Shown: in pieces, positions 15,524-26,700 of the stretch
Layout of the letters: each line of letters starts with the position of its first letter
Numbering within the stretch: position 1 is the first letter of the stretch
Assembly: GCA_027577415.1 (NCBI GenBank)
Contig: JANBQS010000112.1
Coordinates: 1-34,381, forward strand
DNA from: Coemansia sp. RSA 922
Taxonomy: Eukaryota > Kickxellomycota > Kickxellomycetes > Kickxellales > Kickxellaceae
Length of the DNA stretch: 34,381 nt
Direction of reading: 5' to 3'
The notes under the pieces: model-generated
Told to the model about the DNA's origin: nothing
What the model saw: only the letters and a program-made list of their open reading frames with translations
The model's database searches: none
Made by a program: the position numbers and the translations under genes

Positions 15524-17305
15524 GGCTGACCCGTCTTCCTGGGCATGGCGAATGCCTCCTTATAGACGGTCCAGGGAGAAATTTTTATATTAATTTAAGC
15601 TTTTTTAGGCTTAATCTAGATTTATTTTGATTTTATTCCCTAACAAAGAAAAAGTGCTTACACATCCAGTGGGAGCCGATGAACCTAATGTGGGGTAACC
15701 AAAACACACCATGGAATGCCGATAATGGCAGGGGGTCAAAAACAAGGAAGAAACTGCCCGTTATCCAATCAAGGAAGAACCAGACATAGTTAGCCATTGC
15801 CAAAATAGCATTATCTGACTATCCAACCAAGGAAGTGCCAGACGCTGCTACCACAACTAACAAAAGTATTACCACAGGGTCGTCAAACTAGTTGAGGAGA
15901 GCTGCTTCCTACTTCAATTCCACCAAGTCCCTTCAGTCCTGCGACAAACCCATGCCCCCAAAAGGAGGCTCTTTATGGACGCTAGACCAGAAATACAGAA
16001 CGAATCTGCACAACTGTATACGCCACTTATAGTGCTATAAAGTGAACTCTGGAAAAAAAAAAACCAAAAACACGTGCACAAATCCAACCAACTAACAGCA
16101 GTTCTTCTGTCAGTAATCTTGACCTATAGCAAACAAACACACACATACACAACTACTGTTAGTAGCCATATTCACATTCAAATACAACAACCACACAGGT
16201 CAAAAAAGATCCCAAATACTTGGCAAATTCAGTCCAAAGTACAAGCACACAAAATATAAAATAAAATAAGAGGATGAGAGGATGAGAAAAAATACAACAG
16301 CCGTAGCAAACACATGCCTTAATTATACCTGTCTCACTCTCTATCCTCATCCCTCTCCCTTTCAGAGACACACGCTCATGATAGACATCATGATAGATAA
16401 CATTCAGATAATATCACAGACATGTAAGTGTATTCTCACCAATCATTTTCACAGTCACCCTTCTTATCAAGACAGATAAATATATTGTGATTCATTTTAG
16501 GGCATCTAGATATATGGGCGACTGAGCAGACCCTATGGCAGACCAAACAGGCAAGCTGTCACCATTGTTGTTTCTCTCATTTGCTCAGGCACGCACAGCG
16601 CCGTACTAACCAGATACGACCTCACTCCGATCATTGCACTGCTGCCTGTCCCTCTTTGCCAGACCATTGTCTGCCGGTACGGGACAGCAGCCTTGGTAGA
16701 TACCTTCTTCTTACTTTTACAACCCCTTTATTTAATACAGTCGATAACTATTCGACATCCGCCTAAAGGGCTTTTCTATCGACACCGCTGGCAGGCCCAA
16801 GAAGCCCCTGCCAACATGCATCAAGCATTCGCCTCGTCTGTCCTGAGGTAGAAAGCACTTTTTTGATTTGTCCTCTTTTGGGAAAGTGCTGAAACACAAG
16901 ATTGTCGTCTCCATTGCTGTTTATTAATATCTAAACTCTGCATCAGTAACAGCAATCCAAAGGTATCAGCAAACCCCGTCTCTCTTTTTTATTACTTCCA
17001 ATCTTCCATCAAAGAAGAGCATGGCAGCTCACTTGGTGTGTGTGCTTTTTTGGCCACTCGCCTTGTGTTGTGCACTATAATACTAAAAGGTAATTTCAAT
17101 AAATAAAGAGAAGATAAAGAGTTCTATTCTGTAAATAATAATAAACTCTTTTAAATAACATGACTATACTGCAGTCCAGGCCGCAACCCTTGTCCTCAAC
17201 CGCCGATTAGGCGAGCATGGTTAATTCTGCGTGACATTGCTCCCTTTTCTGCCTTCCTTGTTTAACTCTTCTGCATTTTTTCCAACACATATCACCATTT
17301 ATACC
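15524..17305. other. AT-rich intergenic stretch, no gene seen
   Basis: Apart from the 25-bp repeats, this holds only short low-quality frames, a short CA-rich patch near 16138 and AGGATGAG repeats near 16270. The last ~100 bp before 17306 would be the promoter of the zinc-finger gene relic. Confidence 0.5.
15761..15843. repeat. Two imperfect 25-bp direct repeats
   Basis: TTATCCAATCAAGGAAGAAC plus CAGAC at 15761-15785 recurs with four changes at 15819-15843. A weaker third match (AACAAGGAAGAAACTGCC) starts at ~15741. Unknown meaning. Confidence 0.6.
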
Positions 17306-18785
17306 ATGGATAGATTTACCGTATCCGGCGTCTCCTCAGGTCCCTCGGACCCAGCAACTCTAGCTCTTGGTAAGTTTAAATCAATTCCCCTTCCTCCCCT
17401 TTTATGTTCTGCCTTCTCATTTATGCGAATAGGTTTTTTCTTTGGCTCTCTCTTGCGCATAAAATATTGCCGACACCTATGCAGTGCCTACATTTCAATC
17501 ATCCCGCTCTCCCTACAAAGCAATTATTTCCTTAAAAGTCTCTCGCTTAAATCTGTTCTACCCCTGTTCCCCCCCCAAAGCAGAAACATTCGCAGATTTA
17601 GCCATGGTCTGATTTGGCAATGTCTTTTGTGAATACCCCAGCTTATTTGGTTATTTGTGAATATTCCTAGTTCTAATACTTCTACCTCTTTTTATTTTGA
17701 TATGTATTTTTTTCGATAGACATTTCTCTGGCTTATTCAAGTCAGTCTAGCAATGGTTTAGGTGGAGTATTTTTTGATACACAGGCGCTTGGCAATTTCC
17801 CCAACCAAGGTATGTTTGGCGATATGTCCACATACGCATGTTTCTATTCGCCGAATCATAACGGGATAATGCCGCCGACGCCCATCTCAGCTCAATTTAC
17901 CAGTCACCAAGAGCCGACTATCACCGTTGCTACCGCTATGCTCGCTGGCCAAACGGTTACCAACTATGGGCTAGGACTACCACTACAGGCGCCGATATTA
18001 TTTTTCCATCATCAGCAACTCTACTCTCTACTCGGCATAGTCAGCTCAGCACCACTCAATATACTCGAGTTCCCGCACAACGTGCTATGCACGCAGAGTT
18101 CCATCGATGAGCGCCACACGTCAGCGCCAGCTCGTATTGCCACCCCACTGTGACACACACACCCACGCCCATTACTACTTTGGACAAGGCCAGCACTGCC
18201 CGTCTCAGCCGTACAAACAACGGCGCAACTGAGCACCAGTACTGCTGCAACTCCAAGCTGGCGGCAACAGAACGCATCGCTGGTGCAGTCGGAGCATCAT
18301 CGGCGGGAGGTAGTGCTGTAGGTAGTAGCACTAGATCTGCCGGACTGAGCTGCGGGGTTCACTCTGTACCGTCGACAGTGGCGGAAGACTCCAACTTTTG
18401 CTACGAGCACGTATTCTCGATCCACGATAAAACCGACAAACAATCTTTGGCTCTACGGCATCCAGCCGCGTCGGCTCAGGCGCTGTTGCCAACTCCCTCT
18501 GGCTCTGCTGTGGCGCGTGGTGGGTCGTCCAAAAAGCGCACACACAAGGACGCTGCGCCGCCGACCAAACGCCCCAATCTGGCTGAGCATGTCGCTCTAG
18601 AGCGACCCTTCGCATGTAGGCACTGTGGGAAGCGGTTCAGTCGCTATAATGAAATGGAGCGTCATGCCAATATCCACACTGGCGAGCGGCCTCACAAATG
18701 CCCCATCTGCTTGTGCACCTCTGCCTGGGCAGATGCAATGGCCAGGCAAGAGGGCAGGTGCATGGTCATCCCATCCCTATCGTAG
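17306..18785 (+). pseudogene. C2H2 zinc-finger protein gene, probably decayed
   Basis: The start is plausible: ATG at 17306 (MDRFTVSGVSSGPSDPATLA), donor GTAAGT at 17370, acceptor ATAG ending at 17719. The splice joins in frame into NFPNQGMFGDMSTYACFYSP. That frame stops at 18151-18153, and protein-like sequence then moves between the three frames. A Ser/Thr-rich frame crosses ~17994-18107 and ends in TGA, another reads from ~18106 to 18229, and the final frame is open 18111-18785. The final frame has one good finger (CRHCGKRFSRYNEMERHANI plus H, with linker TGERPHKC). The second finger (CPICLCTSAWADAMARQEGR) has Gln where His is expected. This points to several indels plus a lost zinc ligand. 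Further introns could rescue part of it, so decay is likely but not proven. Confidence 0.6.
17370..17719 (+). other. Predicted intron of the zinc-finger gene
   Basis: 350 nt, from GTAAGT after CTCTTG to a T-rich acceptor ending CGATAG. Splicing keeps the frame between the 64-nt first exon and the Met-rich frame beginning near 17812. Confidence 0.55.
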
Positions 18786-19689
18786 TATTATTGTTTGCAT
18801 TAAATAAGCCAACCTCAGTTGTACATTAATTAGTCACGATACAAACCTAGCAACTAAAAAATACTTTCCAACGTCACTTTCCCGGAATAGAAGAATAATG
18901 TGTAAACGACAGGATTTATTGCTTGTTGGAAGAGCTTTTCCTGTTTGGAGTGCACGCCTTTATATACTCATCCATGGCATTACAACATTTGATGCTAAAT
19001 GAACCCTACTCCACTATAGATCCTGTGATGAAAGTCTCTTCCTCTGATCTGCCGTGCTTGCTACTAATGCATCAGTGGGTGCTTGAACACTGCACTGCCT
19101 AATCACATCGAATAATTTTCAATCGAATTAAAAAGTACTCCAATGGCGTGTCTTTTCTCTGTTGTCGCTTGAAATATTTTCAGTGTGTCTCTCCTTTTTC
19201 TCATTTCTAACTTATTTTTGCTACTCTTCTATTACTACTGAGGTAAGTTTTATGCTTGTAAATTCTACAATTAGAAGGCCTTTGCGACATACATGCAGTG
19301 ACTATAAACATATGGCGATATAACCACTATTGCAGGGCCAAGCTAGACGTCACCGAGTGTTGTTGATGGTAGCAGCTATTATTTACCCAATGCCAATGGC
19401 GAGCCTGCGAGTTTGGGCGACTAACTTACGTAACTGACTAGCAGTTGCCCAGCCAACAGGGAGTGCAAGACATAGCTGTGTGGACCGTGTCTATTGGTGG
19501 AGGAATGTACTGCATTGATAGCTTCCTAGCCCAGAGTCCTTTCAGCTGAGAAACTCTCTGTCACAACACTAGGTTTTCATAAAGAACTGTAGTGGGTTAG
19601 TATCGTCAGACTAAAGCAGCAACGGCTAATTAGTGTACAAGTGCTGTTCTTTATTTTTATGCTAACTTTTAGAGCTAAAAATAATCCTG
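18786..19689. other. Intergenic stretch between the two zinc-finger relics, no gene seen
   Basis: AT-rich, with no ORF of note on either strand and no tRNA-like signals. Confidence 0.5.
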
Positions 19690-20125
19690 CTATAGGAGAG
19701 GCGCAGCCAAGGTGTCTTGAGTGATGGCAGGGTTTGTCCAGCGATCCCTTGCCAATGCACGGACTGTTCGCTTGCAGGCCATACCACTTGCGGTGTGGCT
19801 CCCAAGCGCATTGGCCCAGACAAATGTGTGCAAGCAGATGGTACATTTGTGGCCCCACTCGCCCGTGTGGGTCATGGTACGGTGCCACAGGTCATGATTG
19901 CGACTGAAATGTGTCCCACATTGTCCGCACATGTAGGGCCGCTTGTTGATTTGTGCAACTGCAGATTCCAGGCTCGAGAAAACGACCAGTCGCGGTCTTT
20001 ATAATCGCGCTTGTGCTGTGGGCATTTGACACCATCCTTGACCACATTGTGATGCTTGGCCGCCCACCCGCCATCGACACACGTTTCTTGGACAAAGATG
20101 AGGACAGTTTGGGATTGAGCTCAGG
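19690..20125 (-). pseudogene. C2H2 zinc-finger gene relic, frameshifted
   Basis: In one minus frame (stop upstream at ~20000) one finger reads CGQCGTHFSRNHDLWHRTMT plus H, and the next CTICLHTFVWANALGSHTAS then GMAC, a Cys2-His-Cys pattern. Just upstream, in a different frame, lies what looks like another finger half: VKCPQHKRDYKDRDW, then FSRAWNLQLHKS. A frameshift therefore separates neighbouring fingers, and I find no start codon. The finger pair resembles that of 17306-18785 (FSRYNEMERH / AWADAM versus FSRNHDLWHR / VWANAL), so the two are likely relics of one gene family in inverted arrangement. Confidence 0.6.
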
Positions 20126-20232
20126 CGCTTTACACACAGGGTTGCTGATATGTTTAATTGTTTGAGCAGGTAATAATACCTTTTAAAAGCAGCGTAACTT
20201 GTAAATTAATTGGTTGTTGCTTCTTTATTTAG

Positions 20233-20526
20233 ACATTTTGTACCACTGTCAACCATGCCAAGTACAATACACTTTTTGGACTTGTATCAGCTTGGGCCGA
20301 TGCCAACAGCAAAGTAATTGCCGCCGTCCCAAATATCAAGGTTGTTAATGTTAGGAGTATCCCTCTAATGCCGGGTCAAAGTGGCGCACAGAGGTTTTTT
20401 AATCGGGATATTGACAAGAGGCACAGGCCAAGCAAGCGTGCAGTTGATGACATTCAAGTGGCGACAATTGTCTTGGCTGGTGACGCGATCATCGTAATCC
20501 CCGAATCTATTGGCCTATTTTTATAA
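20233..20526 (+). pseudogene. Orphan exon-like open frame, 97 codons, unrecognised
   Basis: The frame opens after TTTATTTAG, an acceptor-like sequence, and reads NHAKYNTLFGLVSAWADANS onward to PESIGLFL and a TAA. Composition is protein-like and hydrophobic/charged residues alternate. The first Met is 50 codons in. A possible intron (20170-20232, GTAATA...TTTAG, 63 nt) precedes it, but in the matching phase an in-frame TAA lies at 20155, so no upstream exon can be joined easily. Probably the 3' exon of a broken gene. Confidence 0.4.
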
Positions 20527-20726
20527 GCTCAGGAATACTGGAATGTGTTTCCCGCGTGCTTTGGTAATTTCTCTTCTCCAAATTCGCCTTTTTCCACTCT
20601 CAATTACTAACCTGATTCTGTGCGCCTCAGTGAAAGGTACGCGCACCTCGTTTCTCTCGCCTCCCTCACTTTTTGCTTTCGGACTCTATTTAAAACAGCT
20701 CTACAATTCATAGAAATACACGGCAA

Positions 20727-23700
20727 ATGGAGAGCTTGGACTTGCACTCACTCATTCTCGAGGAGCTATCTGAGGTGCTCGCGTATACGTGCGCGACACC
20801 CGTCGTCGATGAGCTAGGGTCAAACCCTGCGGTTCAGCGTATTATCGCGCAGTGTCCGCCACTTCCCAGCAATGACAATGGAAGCAGGCGAGTGGTAAGC
20901 CGGCGTCACGAAAACGCAGTGCTGGCATTAGCCAAAATCCTGAGCCAGTCGGCATGCTCCAAGGTACGGCAGGTGCTCCTCGACCGGGTACTCGGGTATC
21001 TGGATGCATTGCCTGGATACTCATACAGCTTTTCTTCGTTTGGAGTTGGCGGAGTGCCGACAGAGCACTGGTTCTTAGAGTCGCTTATTTCACGGCTGTT
21101 GGCTTGTGCTGCGCAGTCACCGGAGCTGGCACCAGTAATCATGGAGCACGTGTGGAAGCACCTCAATGGACTGGTGGACATAATCGAATCAGCCGACTTG
21201 GAACGCACGGCGGCGTTTGCCCTACCCGCGTTGCTGGGGTCGATGGAGGCGCTAGAGCAGACAGCGTTTCGATTCCGCATGTCAGACGTTTTGATGGCTG
21301 ATGAGCTGTCGGCGCGACTACTGACATCCGCAGTGACCCATGGTATCCACCAGTCCGTCAGCGAATCGAGTACGGGGATGGCGGCAGTGCGTAGAGCCGT
21401 GTCGCTGTACCTGCAGCGTGGCGTGGGTCTGTCGGGCAACTACGTATTGGCGCAGTTCCAGTTAGTCTTGCGCGCGGTGCTCGAGTCTCGGCTGGCCATT
21501 CAGCTGGTGGAGAGCGGGGACTTGAAGCCCGAGGTTATTGATCGCAAGGACCCATGCCAACTCTGGGACCTCATCTCGCAGCTCGACATCCACTGCCGCA
21601 CCTCTGACGGCAACGCCCATGAGTTGCAGAGTGCTTATACGCGCATTTTGTCTTTCAGTATGCAGACGTATCGCGATACTCGCGTGCTATTGCTTCAGAC
21701 GCCTATGATTCTTGGCGCTACCGATCTGACGACCAGATCCATGGTGGCTACTGGCATGAGCATCATGTACCGCAGCCTGTATGTTGGATCGCTGGCCAGT
21801 CTGTTGCTGGGACACTTGGACCCCGTCCTCCTAAGCAGCATCCTTGAACATATCCGCAGCGACGCCGCCCAGAGCCTGTCCAGCCTCACTGTCGTGTGCT
21901 TCCGCGTACTAGCCACCATCTCAGCCTTTTTCCCGTCTAGTCGCGATGCTATCGTGTCTGCAGTCTCAGGCTTTATTACCAACCCTCCCGAGTGCCTGGC
22001 CGAAGAGCTTGACGATGAAGGCCGTATGACCGAGAAGGAAGAGATCCTCATACTGCCTGCGGCGACCACTCTGGCCTCGTGCATGCGTATTGGAAGCAGC
22101 AACCGTCAGCGCATTGTGTCGGCCATACATACCCTGTTCAATGCATTGGCTGTCAACCGCATTGGCGCGCCTGCTGCCGCCGTGACCCGCCGCACTATTC
22201 GTATCTCGCGCAACGTAATCTTGGCATTGTCGCAGTTGGCACAGCTGTACAAGGACGCTGAAGTCACTTCGCTGGTAGTTAGCATGATCTGTGCTCCGCG
22301 CTTCATCAGCTCACCGTCCCTCGTGGCTCTTGCTATCCAGTGCGCTGCCAACGTCGCTACTATCGCTCAGCGCCAAGTCTTTGTTGACATCGTGGGTGCT
22401 GCCCTGAAGCGCGTAACTTTTGGCAAGGACTCTGACGATGCCGCCAACACGAGTGCTGGTCTGACTCTGACCACTTTGGCATGGAACGTGGCGGCGCGCA
22501 AAGACGTTGTTGAGGATTTCTTTTGTGCCACGCTGCGCTCATTCATCGACTCGAGTGTTGCAACTGCTGCGGCCCCTAAATTCAAGCGGCGCGCCGTGAC
22601 TCCCCTGTCTGTCTACCTGCCTATCCTCCACACGCTAGTGTCGGCCGAAGGGTACGCCATTGACATGGAGGCTACTGCGGAGCAGATCTCGCTGTGGCGC
22701 AACTTTTGGTTCCACATGGTTGTCCGCGGCTATTTGACCGAAAAGTCGTACGTAACGGCATTTGGCAAGATCTACGCCACATTGGCTGCCAAGTCTCCGA
22801 TTCTCGTGCACCCGTCATCCGTCAATTACTTGGAGACCGAGATTGAGTACAACTCTATTTTACAGCGCGAGTATAGCGACGCCAGTCTGGCTCATTTGCG
22901 CCAAGCCCTGGCCCCCATTGTGTCAGCCCAGAGCCAAGCCTTGTTGCGTAACGTTAGCTTCCACCAGGCCGCCTTCTTGCTCTCGGTCTACAACGTGGAG
23001 ATTGCTAGAGCGGCCTCTGGAAACTGTGCTACTGTTCTGCGCTACTTTAGCAATTCGGCTGTCACTAGTTCTAGTTTGCTGCCGGCGATCGAGAGCATTG
23101 CCGATCTGGCCATTGCGGCCTATGTGCGCGAGACCACGTCAAAGAGGTGGTCTATCGAGGCTTCTCTCGCCGGCAACAGCTCGCCCAACGATGACACAGT
23201 TGCGGGCGCGCAACTGGCGGCGGGACCAGCGTTGCTGCCGGCAATGGCTCAAGTGCGCGAGTTAATGGTGGCATCCTGTCACCACTTGGTATTGGTGAGC
23301 AAGTGGGCTCAGCGCTTCGTGGACAAGATTATGCGCACATTCCCGCAAGCACTTTTGGACAAGTCTGTTATATGCACCTTGCTAGAGCTGGTCCAGCTAG
23401 TATGGAAGAGCTGCAAGGCTGAGCAAGACGACCAGTTCGTGCCTGTCTACTGGTTCACATCGCAGTCACTGGGAATCACGCTGCAATTGCCAGACTCTAT
23501 CGCATACCGCAAGACTTTGTATGCTCGGTTCGCCGCCTGTGCCAAGCGCTGGTTGGAGCTCGTCGGCAAGGCTGCGCCTATGGAGCTCGAGACGTTGCTG
23601 CAAGTGTACTTGTCCACTCCCTGCGACGATGACTTGAACTACGAGCCGCATATCGGCCACGCACTGGCCCTCGAGGTTGGCAATGGGATCAAGTACGGCA

Positions 23701-26700
23701 TGGCGTCCTCCGTCGATAGCAGCACAGCTGTCGTGGCTCTACCACCAAACTCGGCCCCCTTTGCCTACCGCCTGGGCTTGCGCGACTACCTGCGTGGCTT
23801 TATCGGCCAAGGCACTGACGTCCAAGCGCTGAAAAAGTTTTTGTCGGACATCTACCAGCTGGCCAAGGAGAACTCCGGTATGCCACTACCTCAGGACGGG
23901 CCGAGTATGCGAGAGGTCGTCGACAAGATGCACCATGCCACACATCATTTGGTCGCTGCGCCGCGGGTTGACCGCGAGCTGGCCCGTTTGCTGGTCTGGG
24001 TGCCTCTGACCCTGTTCGACGAGGGCTTGATGAGAGCGACCAGCCACATGTGGACAACACTCATGGTTGAGCGCGCCGACATTGAAGTCTTGATCATGGT
24101 GGAGCTGACCATCGCATGGACTTGGCTGATCCAGCAGCACCAGGGACTGTTCTCGCAGCGATTCGAGCCCAAAAGCCCATTTGCCGCCAAAATGGCCTAC
24201 ACGCCCTCCGACAAGTCTGCTCGCTCTCGCGGCTACGCCATTATATCGCGTGCCTTGGCGCCACACATGCTGTTGATCGAGTTTATTATGCAAAGGTTCG
24301 ATTCGGTCAAGCATTTGCCACACAGCAACTTCAACGTCATTAACGCCATTCTGCGTATACTCCAAGTGACCTTTGACAATTTGCAGCGCATCACTACTAA
24401 TGCCCTGGCTCGCGGTCCGTTGTTTATGCTGGTGCATTTGGGATTCAAGCTGCTTAAACTGGGCTTTGAGAGTAGTCCGATTTTGGAGACTAAGCTGAGA
24501 GACGGCTTGTACAAGATCGCCTTCCGTTGGTTTGCGCTGCCACCAAGGTGGAGCTTTAGCGGAAGCAAAGCTACCTTGGCTAAGGAGATCCAGGTGCTGA
24601 TCGATGTTCGCCATACCGCCAAGGGCGATACTCCGGTTCTATGTATTGTCCCACCACAAGCTGGTCGGTGGTCAGCCACCAGCACTGCGCCTGGCGCATT
24701 GCCACCAGCGGCGAGTAGCATCGCGTCCAGTCCTGGAACTCTAGGTAGCAACGCCCTGTCGCTGACCCCGCTGAACCCCACGACCGTATCGCCACTCCAG
24801 GCTCCGCAAATCCTACTAGCCCCACCTCCGAACCAGCAGCCTAACGGCAGTCATCACCACCACCACCCTCATTTGCCGCACCCACATCTTAGCCAACACT
24901 TGCGCGGTTTGAACCCATTGCACCGGCACAAGCGGCATTCCAGCAAGCCCAGCGCTGCCGGCCACTTGAGTGCAGCCGAGTACTCTGGTGCGACCAGCGT
25001 GACCTCACTCAGCGAAGACGACAACGGCACTGGCGACTTGATTCTCAACATGCCTCGTGAGCAACTCAAGAGACGCGCACTGCGCAACCAATCGCTATTA
25101 CTGCTGTTGCTGGAGAACGAGATCTGCCGTATGGCTACTTGGGCCAATCCTACGGACCAGAAGATCGGATACTTCCCAGATGTGACGAGGTTTGCGCGGA
25201 ATGCCGAGATGACCGAAAGTGGATGGCAGAACTTGGTCGTCGATGCTTGGGTTGCCGATCCGAGACTCGCTGTGCAGCTTACGCATCGGTTCTCGCATCC
25301 GGCTGTTAGACGCGAGCTCACCAGCCTTATATGCAAGTTCCCAGGCGAGCTTGTGAGGGAACCTGATGCTCTGCCCTTGCTCATCGAGCAGCTACGCGCT
25401 GGTGGCGGGCCTGGCCAGCAACAGCTACCTGCAGCCACGGCCAGTCACGGTCATCTGTCGCTGAGCAAGTCTGTTATGCGGAATAGCGGCAGCGGAGACA
25501 TTGTAGTCCCCTTGGGGTCGGCCGGCGGTATTTTTAATAACTTGGCGGCGCCTTTGACTTTCCGCGAGCAAAAATTCTTGATGTACTGGAGTGCCGTGCC
25601 ACCGATCACGTCAACGGCTTACCTGGCATCCGCGCACTCGCGCAATCCTCTGGCTTTGCAATACGCGATGCGCGCACTGGAGTGCTTCCCAGTCGACGTG
25701 ACGTTCTTCTACATCCCGCAGCTGGTCCAAGCTCTGCGCCACGACCAATCTGGCTACGTTGAGCGAGCCATTATATCCTCGGCCAAGATCTCCCAACACT
25801 TTGCTCACCAGATTATCTGGAACATGAAGGCCAACATGTTTAAAGACGAGGAATCCCTAGTCGCCGATTCGCTTAAGCCCTCGTTGGACCGCGTCGTCGA
25901 GCAAATAGTCGATGGATTAAGCGGAGATGACCGTGTATACTATGAGAAGGAGTTTAGCTTCTTTGGCGAAGTTACGGGGATATCGGGAAAGCTCAAGCCG
26001 TTTATCAAAAAGAGCAAGGCGGAGAAGAAGCGCAAGATCGATGAAGAGATGCGCAAGATCCAGGTCGAGCCCGGTGTTTATCTGCCTAGTAACCCGGATG
26101 GAACAGTGGTCGATATTGACTATGACAGCGGACGGCCGTTGCAGAGCCATGCAAAGGCCCCGTTTATGGCTACGTTTATTATTAGTAGACCACAGGTTTC
26201 GGCTGACGAGGTCCAAGAGCTGTTGAAGGAGTCGGAGCGCACTGTCACGCCGCCCGGACGACTTGACGACGAAGAGTCGGTGTCGTCGGCAGCACTTTCC
26301 ACGTCGTCGGTATCCGATGTCGATGCGAGTAACGCTATCGGTATCGGCCTGCCTGTTATTGAGGAGACCCGGTCATTGAGTGCACAGATCGAGTTGGCTC
26401 AATCTGACGAGCAGCCAGATATTGTCGTGAACGACTATGCCGAAGTTGGTGCTAGCCAGCCACTGGACACGGGCAAGGATATTGATGCCGAGTTCCTGGC
26501 ATCAAAGTTGACACAGACCAAGATCCAGGCGTTCCGCAGCTACGGCTCAGTCATTAGCGACGCGCCCGATCTGATCGGCATATCCTCTCGGCTGACAGAA
26601 ACTCCTGTCAGCCGGCCCAGTCGTGACGCCACACGTTCGCGCAGCGCCACCGCGGGTGCCATGGACAAGTCTGTCGACCCACCCATGCGCAAGCGCAACA

